Source of the DNA: Clostridium sp. Cult1
Lineage (GTDB): Bacteria; Bacillota; Clostridia; Tissierellales; Tepidimicrobiaceae
Length of the DNA stretch: 64,000 nt
Assembly: GCF_021655095.1 (NCBI RefSeq)
Contig: NZ_PPXW01000001.1
Coordinates: 1,158,792 to 1,222,791, forward strand
Reading direction: 5' to 3'
The notes below the pieces were generated by a model. It did no database searches and was not told the DNA's origin. It saw only the letters and a list, made by a program, of their open reading frames with translations. Positions within the stretch are counted from its first letter, which is position 1. Every line of letters begins with the position of its first letter. The position numbers and the translations under genes are program-made. This document shows positions 35,037-43,714 of this stretch, in pieces.

Positions 35037-36115
35037 CAGTTTTTTGATTTGCCTAATGTTTTTTTATTTACTAGCATTTCTGAATTTACTAAAGATACAA
35101 CAAGGACTAATACAAAACAAATAAGTACTGCTATTTTACCATTATTAGTAGCGCCAGCAGGACTAGAAGCCAGACCAAAATTATGAGCTATGGCTGCACC
35201 TACTAAACTCCCCATAACTGTTACTGAAGAATCTGCATTTCCTTCACCGGCTAGTATAAGCTGTCTTAATGGACAACCACCAAGAAGTACAGAACCCCAT
35301 CCTACTAATGCCATTCCTAAAAAGTTCCATAATCCATCAGTATGTGCTACAGGTTGATCTGCAAAACTAGGATTAAAATATCCAAAAATTAAATTTCCTA
35401 TAAAAGCGAATACAAGAATTGCTAAAAAACCAGCTAAAAGATAGTTGTCTTTAAACATAATCATATCTCTTGTACCGCCAACCATACAGAGCCTTGTTTT
35501 TTGAGCTAATATACCTACTATTAATCCTGCAAATAATGCAATCCAAATAGGAGCGTGCATTGAACCAGGACCTTCTTCACTAAAGATTAACATGCTAAAA
35601 CCAGATAATAATAGAAGGAATAACCCAACATTTACAATTGGAAAAAGGTAACCTTCAAATTTAGGTAAATTATAACTTCTCTTTAGGTTGAAACCTTTGT
35701 TTAAAAAGAAAACACCTACAAATATGCCTACTACAAATCCTACAATTCCTAAAATGGCATTTAAATCACCACCTGCTAACCTTAACACCATCCTTAAAGG
35801 ACAACCTAAAAACATTAAGGCGCCTATCATTACTACAATCCCTAAAACAAACCTAGTAAAAGGTGATGAACCACCCTTAGCTTGAAATTCTTTGTTTTTC
35901 ATTGAAATAATAAATGCACCTAAGACAAGTCCGATTATTTCAGGACGAATATACTGGACTATAGGTGCTCTATGCATACCTATACCACCTGCAATATCTC
36001 TTATAAAACAGGCTATACAGAATCCCATATTCATTGGATTTCCAAATTTCACTAATAATACAGAAATTATTCCAACGATTGCTCCTGTAATAATAATGTT
36101 TCTTTTTTCTTTCAT
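35033..36115 (-). CDS. yedE: YedE-type putative selenium transporter
   Basis: A 360-residue polytopic YeeE/YedE-family protein. The paired family motifs appear twice: GFCIACFIRDIAGG and FLGCPLRMVLRLAGGD in the first half, and RLCMVGGTRDMIMF and LLGGCPLRQLILAGEG in the second. Each pair has Cys residues lining the pore in related thiosulfate transporters. YedE is linked to selenium use by co-occurrence with SelD, YedF and DUF3343. It lies upstream of those two genes here. GGAGG precedes the ATG. Confidence 0.9.
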   Translation of the reverse strand: MKEKRNIIITGAIVGIISVLLVKFGNPMNMGFCIACFIRDIAGGIGMHRAPIVQYIRPEIIGLVLGAFIISMKNKEFQAKGGSSPFTRFVLGIVVMIGALMFLGCPLRMVLRLAGGDLNAILGIVGFVVGIFVGVFFLNKGFNLKRSYNLPKFEGYLFPIVNVGLFLLLLSGFSMLIFSEEGPGSMHAPIWIALFAGLIVGILAQKTRLCMVGGTRDMIMFKDNYLLAGFLAILVFAFIGNLIFGYFNPSFADQPVAHTDGLWNFLGMALVGWGSVLLGGCPLRQLILAGEGNADSSVTVMGSLVGAAIAHNFGLASSPAGATNNGKIAVLICFVLVLVVSLVNSEMLVNKKTLGKSKNC

Positions 36116-36323
36116 TAAAAACCCTCCTTAAAAATTAAATTATGGCTTTATCTAAAGTTTAACAATAAATACCTAAAAAGTATAATAGATAATTTGAATG
36201 TATTTGGCATATACCATAAACTTTATCTATATATATTGATAATTCATTTTAATAGATGTATTCTTTAATTAGTAAGCAAATTAGTTATTATTAGGACATC
36301 AAAAAATATTTGGAGGTGTAATC

Positions 36324-37475
36324 GTGAAAGGATTATATTTAGATAACGGAGCAACAGCTTTTCCTAAGGCACCGGGAGTTGCAGAAAGTATGTCAAATTA
36401 TTTATTAAATGTAGGTTGCAATGTAAATAGGGGAGCTTATAAGGGTTCTTTTGAAGCTGAGAATATAATTTTTGAAACTAGAGAATTAATATGTGAACTA
36501 TTTAACTATAATAAAGTTGAAAATGTAATATTTACTAAAAACATTACAGAAAGTCTTAATGTATTGATAAAAGGATTAGTTAAAACAGGAGACCATGTAA
36601 TAGTATCATCAATGGAACATAATGCAGTTACTAGACCATTAAATAGCCTTGTAAAAATAGGAGTTGAATTTACTAAAGTCCCTTGCAATAAATTAGGAGA
36701 ATTGAATCCTGAAGATTTATTAGAATATATTAAACCCAATACTAAAGCTGTAGTTATGACCCATGCTTCAAATGTTTGTGGTACTATTTTAGATTTAAAA
36801 AGAGTGGGATCTATATGTAAAGAAAATGGATTATATTTTATCATTGATACGGCACAAACAGCAGGCTTTTTAGATATTGATTACAAAGATATAGGAGCTG
36901 ATGCTATAGCATTTACAGGGCATAAAGGTCTATTAGGTCCTCAAGGAATTGGAGGTTTTATTGTAAATGATGATATGGTGACAGTATTGGATACTTTCAT
37001 AGAAGGAGGTACAGGTAGCTTATCTGATAAGGAAATACAACCTGAATATATGCCCGATAAATTTGAAGCTGGAACATTGAATATTCCAGGAGTTTATGGA
37101 TTAAACGCTTCTTTAAGATATATTTTAAAGGAAAAGGTAAAGACCATAAGGGAAAAAGAATTACTTTTAGTAAATCACTTTATTGAAGAGATTTCAAATA
37201 TCCAAGAAGTGAAAACTATTGGGAAAAAAGATTTAAAAGATAGAACTGGAGTAGTATCAATAGATGTTCCTCATATGGATAATGCTGAAGTATCTTATAA
37301 TCTATATAATGACTTTGGCATAATGACTAGATGTGGACTTCATTGTGCACCATCAGCTCATAAAACTTTGGGAACTTTTCCAAAGGGTACGGTTAGATTT
37401 AGTTTTAGTCATTTTAATACGATAGAAGATGTAAATTATGCAGTGGACGCAATAAATAAGATAGTAAAAGGTTGA
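36324..37475 (+). CDS. Cysteine desulfurase / selenocysteine-lyase-like aminotransferase (class V)
   Basis: A 383-residue PLP enzyme of the NifS/Csd group. LDNGATAFPKAPGV forms the start of the fold. MEHNAVTRPL, DTAQTAGFLDID (PLP-binding Asp) and AFTGHKGLLGPQG (PLP Lys, about 203) follow. The active Cys is in TRCGLHCAPSAHKTLG near 337-352. It is divergent from yedE and is a standard member of the selenium-trait neighbourhood, likely supplying S or Se to YedF. GTG start with GGAGGTG upstream. Confidence 0.9.
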   Translation: MKGLYLDNGATAFPKAPGVAESMSNYLLNVGCNVNRGAYKGSFEAENIIFETRELICELFNYNKVENVIFTKNITESLNVLIKGLVKTGDHVIVSSMEHNAVTRPLNSLVKIGVEFTKVPCNKLGELNPEDLLEYIKPNTKAVVMTHASNVCGTILDLKRVGSICKENGLYFIIDTAQTAGFLDIDYKDIGADAIAFTGHKGLLGPQGIGGFIVNDDMVTVLDTFIEGGTGSLSDKEIQPEYMPDKFEAGTLNIPGVYGLNASLRYILKEKVKTIREKELLLVNHFIEEISNIQEVKTIGKKDLKDRTGVVSIDVPHMDNAEVSYNLYNDFGIMTRCGLHCAPSAHKTLGTFPKGTVRFSFSHFNTIEDVNYAVDAINKIVKG

Positions 37476-37487
37476 TAGACTATGTAT

Positions 37488-37536
37488 AAAGCCTTAGTTT
37501 TTATTATAATAATGAAAACTAAGGCTTTAATTTTTT
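37488..37536 (+). terminator. Terminator after the cysteine desulfurase
   Basis: AAAGCCTTAGTTTT pairs exactly with AAAACTAAGGCTTT (37515-37528), a 14-bp stem, followed by AATTTTTTG. Confidence 0.85.
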
Positions 37537-37660
37537 GATTATTTTCATAATTTTATTGCATTTATATTAATAAATATTATACAATAAAATAAAATAAAGA
37601 TTCACTATTTATATAGCTAAAGTATATAAAATATATTTGAATTAAAACTGAGGTGAGAAT

Positions 37661-37861
37661 ATGGTAAAACTGAAAAGCAAAGAAAAGGTACTTAAAGAAT
37701 ATATGAGTAGATATCCTGAACTAGACAATTTTTTTAAAGAAGAGCTTTCAGAAGAATATGGTCGATATGTAGAGGCTTCTCCACATATTCAGTTTATGGA
37801 GATTCTTGCACAGTATGGAATGATTAAATTTTTTAGAGATAATATGCTAGTGCAACAATAG
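37661..37861 (+). CDS. Small uncharacterised protein (66 aa)
   Basis: An acidic, helix-rich protein without signal or membrane segment: a KEKVLKEYMSRYPELDNFF head and a C-terminal MEILAQYGMIKFFRDN part. I do not recognise it. Support for a real gene comes from GAGGTGAG before the ATG, its own terminator directly after, and its isolation from longer overlapping frames. It lies between the selenium-trait desulfurase and a membrane phosphatase-like gene, and a link to either is not shown. Confidence 0.65.
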   Translation: MVKLKSKEKVLKEYMSRYPELDNFFKEELSEEYGRYVEASPHIQFMEILAQYGMIKFFRDNMLVQQ

Positions 37862-37874
37862 AGAATGTAGCTAA

Positions 37875-37914
37875 AATCCAGTGAAAGAAATTTTCAACTG
37901 GATTAATTTATTTC
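37875..37914 (+). terminator. Terminator after the 66-aa gene
   Basis: AATCCAGT (37875-37882) pairs with ACTGGATT (37897-37904), with GAAA/TTTC extending the stem past a bulge, and AATTTATTT follows. Confidence 0.65.
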
Positions 37915-37950
37915 TATAAACATATATAATCATAAGGAGATGTTTCAAAT

Positions 37951-38523
37951 ATGAAATATAAAATTGCTAAAATTATTAGCCTTATAACGGTAGTTCCATT
38001 AGTAGCTTTCTTTACTATACTATTATCTTTTATTTATGGGATAGATCAATCTGTTAAAACTGGTTGGCTTATATATTCTATTGTTTTTTTAACAGTAATT
38101 CCATTGCTTGCCTACCCAGTTCATAGGATGGTACCAAGATTTAAAAAACAGGGAAGAAAAATTGAAAGAAAATTAGCTTTTATATTTGCTGTCATAAGTT
38201 ATGTAATGGGCTCAATTCTTACCTTTTATTATGGCGCACCAGTATTGGTCAAAAAAATATTTATGGCTTATTTATCATCAGGAGTATTTTTAACCTTTGT
38301 AAATAAGGTATTAAAGATTAAAGCTAGTGGACATGCTTGCGGTGTATCTGGACCTATTACTTTGTTAGTTGATCTAGTTGGAACAAAGATGTTATGGCTT
38401 TTTTTAATAATACCGGTAATATATTGGTCTAGAATAAATTTAAAAAGACATAGTATAAGAGAATTGATTTTAGGGACATTAGTAGGGATTTTTTCTACAT
38501 TATTCGCTATTAGTTTAGTTTAA
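37951..38523 (+). CDS. Divergent PAP2-superfamily membrane protein
   Basis: A 190-residue protein with five to six membrane helices. Two short motifs resemble type 2 phosphatidic acid phosphatases: KASGHACGVSG (about 124-134, compare PSGH) and WSRINLKRHSIRELILGTLVG split over the last loop and helix (compare SRxxxxxHxxxDxxxG). The usual first motif KxxxxxxRP is not evident and the last Asp is Glu. A lipid or isoprenoid phosphate phosphatase role is therefore possible but unproven. AAGGAG precedes the ATG. Confidence 0.7.
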   Translation: MKYKIAKIISLITVVPLVAFFTILLSFIYGIDQSVKTGWLIYSIVFLTVIPLLAYPVHRMVPRFKKQGRKIERKLAFIFAVISYVMGSILTFYYGAPVLVKKIFMAYLSSGVFLTFVNKVLKIKASGHACGVSGPITLLVDLVGTKMLWLFLIIPVIYWSRINLKRHSIRELILGTLVGIFSTLFAISLV

Positions 38524-38613
38524 AATTATAATCTTGCTTGACATGGAAATTTTCATATGATACGTTCAATAAGTCGAGAAGGTTAACAAATAAACCAAAA
38601 GGAGAATTAAAAT

Positions 38614-39363
38614 ATGAGTGAAAACAAAGTATTAGCAACAGTTAATGGAAAAGAAATAACTGATAAAGAAGTATATAATTTCTTAAATCAGTTAGCTCCA
38701 CAAACGGCAGCTCAGTTTAATACACCAGAAGGTATCAATAAATTGGCAACTGAGTTGGTAAATCAAGAACTTCTATATTTAGAGGCAGTTGAAGATGGAT
38801 TAGATAAGGAAGAAAATTTTAAAAGTCAATTAGAAAGTGTAAAAGAAAATGTTCTAAAACAATATGCAATCAATAAACTATTTGAAAACATTTCAGTATC
38901 TGAAGAAGAGATACAGAATTTTTATAATGAGAATAAGGAATATTTCAAAACTCCAGAATCTGCTCGAGCTAGCCATGTATTAGTTGATGATGAAGAAAAA
39001 GCAAAAGAAATATTAGAAGAAATTAACAATGGTTTATCTTTTGAAGATGCTGCTACTAAGTATTCTAGCTGTCCTTCAAAACAAAACGGTGGAGACTTAG
39101 GTGAATTCACTAGAGGTAAAATGGTACCAGAATTTGAAGAGGCTGCTTTTGCAATGGAAGAAGGGGAAATAAGCGAACCTGTAAAAACACAGTTTGGATA
39201 CCATTTAATTAAATTGAGTTCTAAAACTGAACCTGGAGTTAGAGCCTTTGAAGAAGTTAAAAATCAAATTAACCAACAACTAGTGATGGTGAAACAACAA
39301 GAGAAATATTTAAATAAGGCTGAAGAGCTAAAAGAAAAATATGATGTAAAAATTTATTTTTAG
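38614..39363 (+). CDS. Cytoplasmic parvulin-type peptidyl-prolyl isomerase
   Basis: A 249-residue PpiC/SurA-type foldase. An N-terminal SurA-N-like helical region (VLATVNGKEITDKEVYNFL, about 5-24) is followed by the rotamase domain (about 105-225). Its core motifs are ARASHVLVDDEEKA, FEDAATKYSSCPSKQNGGDLG and AFAMEEGEISEPVKTQFGYH. There is no signal peptide or lipobox, unlike PrsA, so it should act inside the cell. It appears monocistronic, with AAAGGAG before the ATG. Confidence 0.9.
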   Translation: MSENKVLATVNGKEITDKEVYNFLNQLAPQTAAQFNTPEGINKLATELVNQELLYLEAVEDGLDKEENFKSQLESVKENVLKQYAINKLFENISVSEEEIQNFYNENKEYFKTPESARASHVLVDDEEKAKEILEEINNGLSFEDAATKYSSCPSKQNGGDLGEFTRGKMVPEFEEAAFAMEEGEISEPVKTQFGYHLIKLSSKTEPGVRAFEEVKNQINQQLVMVKQQEKYLNKAEELKEKYDVKIYF

Positions 39364-39433
39364 TGAAGTAATCCCTTAAATTACCTCGTATGTAGTACCA
39401 GATTAGGTGAAAAATACATATGAGGTGATAATA

Positions 39434-39592
39434 ATGAAAGATAAAAAATTTGAAAGAAAAATTGATGGAAATTTTTTCAATCAAATGAACTATGAAATAG
39501 CAGCAGAACATGGCGTAATAGATAATGAAGAGATGAAAAACAATAAAAAGTTTAAGGATTGGAACAAAGAAGATAAAAAGAGTAATAAATAG
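39434..39592 (+). CDS. Small protein with an alpha/beta SASP-like motif
   Basis: A 52-residue basic protein. FNQMNYEIAAEHGVI (about residues 14-28) closely resembles the first conserved block of alpha/beta-type small acid-soluble spore proteins (typically MKYEIAxELGV). The second DNA-binding SASP block is absent, replaced by a Lys/Asn/Asp-rich tail. A longer frame from 39407 exists, but GAGGTGATAATA precedes the ATG at 39434. It may be a minor or shortened spore protein; the motif is short enough that this is tentative. Confidence 0.6.
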   Translation: MKDKKFERKIDGNFFNQMNYEIAAEHGVIDNEEMKNNKKFKDWNKEDKKSNK

Positions 39593-39596
39593 TAAC

Positions 39597-39640
39597 AAGC
39601 CCTAGTTTCTTTAGAATTATAAAACTAGGGCTTTATATTT
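39597..39640. terminator. Bidirectional terminator between the SASP-like gene and cblS
   Basis: AAGCCCTAGTTT (39597-39608) pairs exactly with AAACTAGGGCTT (39622-39633), a 12-bp stem, followed by TATATTT. It lies between two convergent genes. Confidence 0.75.
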
Positions 39641-40367
39641 AAATCAGCTTTCCAATATAGGTAAAAGGCTTATTTATCAACTCAGTAATAGATGGAGTTC
39701 TTTCTTTATGTACTATAATGCAACAAGTAGAAGGACCGCCAGATTTCATTTTATCAATATGTGAAGGAATACTTTCATTTACCTTCAAGTCTGATAATTT
39801 TTCCAATATGCTTAATTCATATTTTATTCCCTTTGAACCAACTGGAATTGCTTCAATTATTTCTTTAGAACTAGAGATTTCCACATAGTCTTTTAATTGA
39901 AGAACATCCTTAGAATTTAAGACTTCATTTCCTACAAGAGGATATCCTAAAAGGGAAAGATACATGCCTTTTTCAACATTTTTAATTTTTAAATCAGAAA
40001 CCTTTGCCCTAGATATTACGGTAATTCCTATACCAGTCATAGAAGTGGGGAAGTTTTCTTCTGTACTTCCTGTAAAAACTATATCTGTAAGTCCATTTTC
40101 CTCAAGTTCCTTTTTTATAGCTTTTAAGATCTTTTTACCTGTAGGATTCATTTCAACAGATAGGGTATCGGATATTATAATAGGCTTTGCTCCTATGCAC
40201 AATGCTTCCGATAGGGCAACTTTTATAGTAGCTTTTCCTACAATCCCTTCGTCTACTTTCAATACATCATTTTTTTTACTACCTATTGCACCCAGACTAT
40301 CACAAGAGATTACATAGGCTATATCCTTCTCATAGATTATGATTAAATCCCTATATCTTTCTATCAA
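39639..40367 (-). CDS. cblS: Alpha-ribazole kinase (CblS, PurM/ThiL-like)
   Basis: A 242-residue AIR-synthase-fold protein. VISCDSLGAIGSKKNDVLKV is the first ATP/metal block, and KVALSEALCIGAKPIIISDT and VFTGSTEENFPTSMTGIGIT are the next. Short PurM-like kinases paired with an ECF substrate component are the Listeria-type CblT/CblS system, in which alpha-ribazole is imported and phosphorylated for cobamide assembly. The pairing with the ECF gene upstream and the place in a riboswitch-led corrinoid operon support this strongly. TTG start, overlapping cblT by 17 bases. Confidence 0.83.
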   Translation of the reverse strand: MIERYRDLIIIYEKDIAYVISCDSLGAIGSKKNDVLKVDEGIVGKATIKVALSEALCIGAKPIIISDTLSVEMNPTGKKILKAIKKELEENGLTDIVFTGSTEENFPTSMTGIGITVISRAKVSDLKIKNVEKGMYLSLLGYPLVGNEVLNSKDVLQLKDYVEISSSKEIIEAIPVGSKGIKYELSILEKLSDLKVNESIPSHIDKMKSGGPSTCCIIVHKERTPSITELINKPFTYIGKLI

Positions 40368-40854
40368 TTTGACCCCCGCCTATTTTTAATATTCCTTTAT
40401 ATATTAAAGAAGCTAAAAATATATTAATAAATGAAGCCACAGTTAGAGGAAGGCTCCATCCTATAAAAAATCCCCATCCAAATATGGGTACGAATAAAAG
40501 AGCGGAAATTGGGCCATTCAATATGGTTCCAACTATTACGGCAATATATATATTAAATCTTTGATAAAAAAATCTAAATAGATATGCATATACTGCCATT
40601 TGTATTGATATGTATATATGGACAGTAATTCCTAAAGGAAAGCCAGATGTAATTGCTGTGAGCAAATGGCCTAAACTTATTACCATAGCTCCATACCAGC
40701 CTCCCAAATATAAGGCCCCAAAATATCCTGGCATTGAATCGAAAGCAACGGTATTAAAAACCTTAATAAGGGCACCTACAGCACTTAATGCTACAAGCAT
40801 AGCAACCATAGTAAGGGTTTTAATATCTTTTAATGTTTTAGTTTTTTCTTTCAA
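40351..40854 (-). CDS. cblT: Alpha-ribazole ECF transporter substrate component (CblT)
   Basis: A 167-residue integral membrane S-component with about five to six helices and a short charged N-terminus. AMLVALSAVGALIKVF gives the AxxxA-type first helix common to ECF S-components, which contacts the T-component. Assignment as CblT rather than another vitamin carrier rests on the overlap with cblS and the corrinoid operon around it. No ECF energising module is adjacent except the dedicated cbiMNQO, so it likely uses a shared module. TTG start with AGGAGG eight bases upstream. Confidence 0.8.
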   Translation of the reverse strand: MKEKTKTLKDIKTLTMVAMLVALSAVGALIKVFNTVAFDSMPGYFGALYLGGWYGAMVISLGHLLTAITSGFPLGITVHIYISIQMAVYAYLFRFFYQRFNIYIAVIVGTILNGPISALLFVPIFGWGFFIGWSLPLTVASFINIFLASLIYKGILKIGGGQIDRKI

Positions 40855-40879
40855 ATGATCAACCTCCTAAGTATTAGTA

Positions 40880-41680
40880 CTAGACTACATGAAATTGCTT
40901 TTTCCTATTTAAAGTAGGAATAACATAAGGACTATGATTAATCGGGTTATTAAGTAATTCCACTTCTATAGAAAAAGCTGATTTTATATTATCAGGGGTT
41001 AAAACCTTTTTAGGACAGCCAGAAGCCATTATTTTACCTTCTTTCATTACAAAAATTTCATCGCAAAATTGGGAAGCAAGATTAATGTCATGGAGTACGG
41101 TAATTACAAGTATTCCATTGTTAGATAAAGTATTTACAAGGGATAGTATTTCAATTTGATATTTAATATCCAGATGTGAAACTGGTTCGTCCATAAGCAA
41201 AATTTTAGGTTTCTGGGCTAACGCTCTTGCTATATAGACTCTTTGTCTTTCTCCACCACTTAGCTCATTGATATTCTTGTCTTTAAATCTCCAGGTATTC
41301 GTAATTTCCATAGACTCTTTTACAATATTTTTATCTTCTTCACTTTCTGACTGGAACCTTTTTAAAAAGGGCATTCTTCCCATCATCACAATATCATAGC
41401 AATTAAATTCAAAATCATAGGGCATTTCCTGAGGTACATAAGCTATATATTTGGCTTTATCTTTTATGCTAAAATCTTTAATATTTTTCTTTCCAATAAA
41501 AACATTTCCTGATTCTGGTTTCAGATATCCAGATATATTTTTTAAAAGGGTGGACTTTCCGCTACCATTTCCTCCTATTATACCTGCCACCATATTTTTG
41601 TTAATAGTGAAATCAATACCCTTTAAAACTTCAGTTTTTCCATAGGAAAAATATAATTTGTTTATTTGTAAAATAGTCAT
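40880..41680 (-). CDS. btuD: Corrinoid ABC importer ATP-binding protein
   Basis: A 266-residue FecE/BtuD-type ATPase. Walker A is GGNGSGKSTLL (about 36-46), the Q-loop AYVPQEMPYDFEF, the signature LSGGERQRVYIARAL, and Walker B ILLMDEPVSHLD, followed by the switch His in TVLHDINLA. It is the third gene of the riboswitch-led operon, 13 bases after the permease gene. Iron-siderophore ATPases look the same; the riboswitch decides for corrinoid. Confidence 0.9.
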   Translation of the reverse strand: MTILQINKLYFSYGKTEVLKGIDFTINKNMVAGIIGGNGSGKSTLLKNISGYLKPESGNVFIGKKNIKDFSIKDKAKYIAYVPQEMPYDFEFNCYDIVMMGRMPFLKRFQSESEEDKNIVKESMEITNTWRFKDKNINELSGGERQRVYIARALAQKPKILLMDEPVSHLDIKYQIEILSLVNTLSNNGILVITVLHDINLASQFCDEIFVMKEGKIMASGCPKKVLTPDNIKSAFSIEVELLNNPINHSPYVIPTLNRKKQFHVV

Positions 41681-41693
41681 ATTATCACGTTCC

Positions 41694-42707
41694 TTAATTT
41701 TTCTGTTTGTTCTTTATAAGTAAATATAAAAAGAAGGGACCACCAAAAGTTGCAGTTATTATTCCAATGGGTACTTCTGTAGGTCTTAAAATAAATCTAG
41801 CTAAAGTATCAGCTAAAGTCAGAAATATGGCTCCCGATAGGGCACTAAAAGGTACAAGGATTCTATTATCAGGACCTACTATAAGCCTGGATACATGGGG
41901 GACAATAAGACCAACAAAACCTATAATTCCCCCTACTGATACTGCAGTAGCAGTGACCAAGGATCCTAAGACAAGGATGATTTTTTTAATGAACTCTGTA
42001 TTAACTCCTAGGTGTTCAGCAACTTCTTCTCCCGTTAAAATAGCATTTAAATCTCTTGAAAACACATACATTACAAAAGAACCAATAATTATTATAGGAG
42101 CAGAAAAAGCAATGCTATTCCAATTAGTAAGACTAAATCCTCCCATAGTCCAGAAGACGATTCTAGTAAATTCGTCATGGTTTAAAAGCATCAACAGGGA
42201 TATAATTGCAGAAATAAAAGCGCTTATAGCTATACCCGCTAGTAACATTGTTGTCATAGATACTTTTGATCCAGTTTTTGATATGGTATAGACAAAGATT
42301 ACAACTGCTAAGGATGAAATAAAAGCCAAGAAACTAAGGCCAAAAAGTCCAAGGCCTAGTATTATAGCAATGGTAGCACCAAAAGCTGCACCGGAAGAGA
42401 TTCCCAAAACATAGGGATCTGCCATAGGATTTCTCAATAGTCCTTGAAAGAAGGCTCCTACAACTGAAAGCCCCATACCTACCACCGCTGCACCTATTAT
42501 CCTTGGAAGCCTTAAATTAAAGATTATAGTTCTACTGGTTTCATCTCCATTTCCAGTAAATACATTTATAATTTCCTGCAGGGGTATTTTAACTGCCCCT
42601 GCAGAAATAGAGATTATAACCGTTAAGAAAAAGAATAGAATAGCTATAGTAAAATAGATGCTTTTTTTCACTTTAATCGAAGACCTCCGGATGTAAGAAT
42701 TTGGCAA
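41694..42707 (-). CDS. btuC: Corrinoid ABC importer permease
   Basis: A 337-residue FecCD/BtuC-family permease with about ten helices. Conserved pieces include LRLPRIIGAAVVGMGLSVVG, MADPYVLGISSGAAFGA, EVAEHLGVNTEFIK (ATPase contact) and FVGLIVPHVSRLIVGPD. Its start overlaps the end of the binding-protein gene by 35 bases. It is one of two such permeases in the window; the other is at 46257-47231. Confidence 0.92.
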   Translation of the reverse strand: MPNSYIRRSSIKVKKSIYFTIAILFFFLTVIISISAGAVKIPLQEIINVFTGNGDETSRTIIFNLRLPRIIGAAVVGMGLSVVGAFFQGLLRNPMADPYVLGISSGAAFGATIAIILGLGLFGLSFLAFISSLAVVIFVYTISKTGSKVSMTTMLLAGIAISAFISAIISLLMLLNHDEFTRIVFWTMGGFSLTNWNSIAFSAPIIIIGSFVMYVFSRDLNAILTGEEVAEHLGVNTEFIKKIILVLGSLVTATAVSVGGIIGFVGLIVPHVSRLIVGPDNRILVPFSALSGAIFLTLADTLARFILRPTEVPIGIITATFGGPFFLYLLIKNKQKN

Positions 42708-43620
42708 TTTCTTCTAGACCTAGGACAATCCTATTAGAAGCTCTAGCTATTATGTCATCATTACTTATTACAAATATATTTCCATTTTTAACCGCATTGA
42801 TATCTTTGTAACCCTCAGCTTTTTCAATATCTTTTACATTACCAGCATGAGGGGATGTAATTATTGCATCAGGGTTATTCTTAACTAATTCCTCTACACT
42901 GTATTGAGCCCAACCGTCAACATCTTGAGCAACATTTTTTCCACCAGCGAGAGTTATAAGCTCATCAATAAATGTACCTTTCCCAGCAGTCCAATTTCCG
43001 TCAAAAGAGACTAGATAGAACACATCTATTGTTGGAAGGTCTTCTACCTTATCTTTTATCTCACTAATCTTAGATTCCATCTCATTAATTATTTCTTGGC
43101 TTTTTTCATTAGTTCCAGTTATCTGAGCCAATAATCTTATGGACTCATATATACCTTCTATATCTTTAGCTTCTATCATTACAACTGGTATCCCCATATT
43201 TTCTAAAGTTTCCATCTCCTCTTGGCCTGATTGAGTAGAAGCCAACACTATATCAGGATTTTGTGCTGTTATTGCCTCGATATTAGGTCCTTTAAAACCT
43301 CCTACCTTTGTAATATCTTCAACCTCAGGGGGATAATTATCATAATCTGTAACACCTACAACTTTATTGCCAGCTCCCAAAGCATATATAAGTTCGGTAG
43401 TAGAAGGAGCGAGAGAAACTATCCTCTCAGGTTCTTTTTCTAAAGTTATTTTTCTTTCTAAAAAGTCAGTAATACTTAATGGGAACTGATTTTCAACTAT
43501 TTCATCTAAGTTTTCAACCTTATCTTTAGGTTCTGATGAATCCTCTGTAGTACAAGCTACCAATGAAAATGTTAGGACAATTACCAATAAAAAAATAAAT
43601 AGTTTTTTAAATTTTCTCAT
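42673..43620 (-). CDS. btuF: Corrinoid-binding lipoprotein of the riboswitch-led ABC importer
   Basis: A 315-residue class III periplasmic-binding-protein-type lipoprotein. The signal peptide ends in FSLVAC (lipobox), then an acidic linker. The binding domain reads RIVSLAPSTTELIYALGAG, VVGVTDYDNYPPEV and GGFKGPNIEAITAQNPDIV, as in BtuF. An ATG at 43626 touches the AGGAGG ribosome binding site, so the ATG six bases later is chosen. It is the first gene after the minus-strand cobalamin riboswitch, which makes vitamin B12 or a precursor the likely ligand. Confidence 0.9.
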   Translation of the reverse strand: MRKFKKLFIFLLVIVLTFSLVACTTEDSSEPKDKVENLDEIVENQFPLSITDFLERKITLEKEPERIVSLAPSTTELIYALGAGNKVVGVTDYDNYPPEVEDITKVGGFKGPNIEAITAQNPDIVLASTQSGQEEMETLENMGIPVVMIEAKDIEGIYESIRLLAQITGTNEKSQEIINEMESKISEIKDKVEDLPTIDVFYLVSFDGNWTAGKGTFIDELITLAGGKNVAQDVDGWAQYSVEELVKNNPDAIITSPHAGNVKDIEKAEGYKDINAVKNGNIFVISNDDIIARASNRIVLGLEEIAKFLHPEVFD

Positions 43621-43650
43621 AAACATCCTCCTAATTTCATATTGAATATT

Positions 43651-43681
43651 AAAAAAAGGTCTACCTAAGGAGGCAGACCTT
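43651..43681 (-). terminator. Riboswitch-controlled terminator before btuF
   Basis: On the minus strand AAGGTCTGCC pairs with GGTAGACCTT (one G-U pair) around TCCTTA, followed by a run of T. It lies between the aptamer and the btuF ribosome binding site, as expected for transcriptional control by cobalamin. Confidence 0.8.
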
Positions 43682-43714
43682 CATTTCAAAAATTAAGCAT
43701 AAAAAACAGATTAC

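Noticed and set aside
34438-37475. In-frame TGA selenocysteine codons in the selenium-trait genes
   Set aside because: All four genes are complete with normal ends and Cys codons at their active positions, and no readthrough frame extends a known motif.
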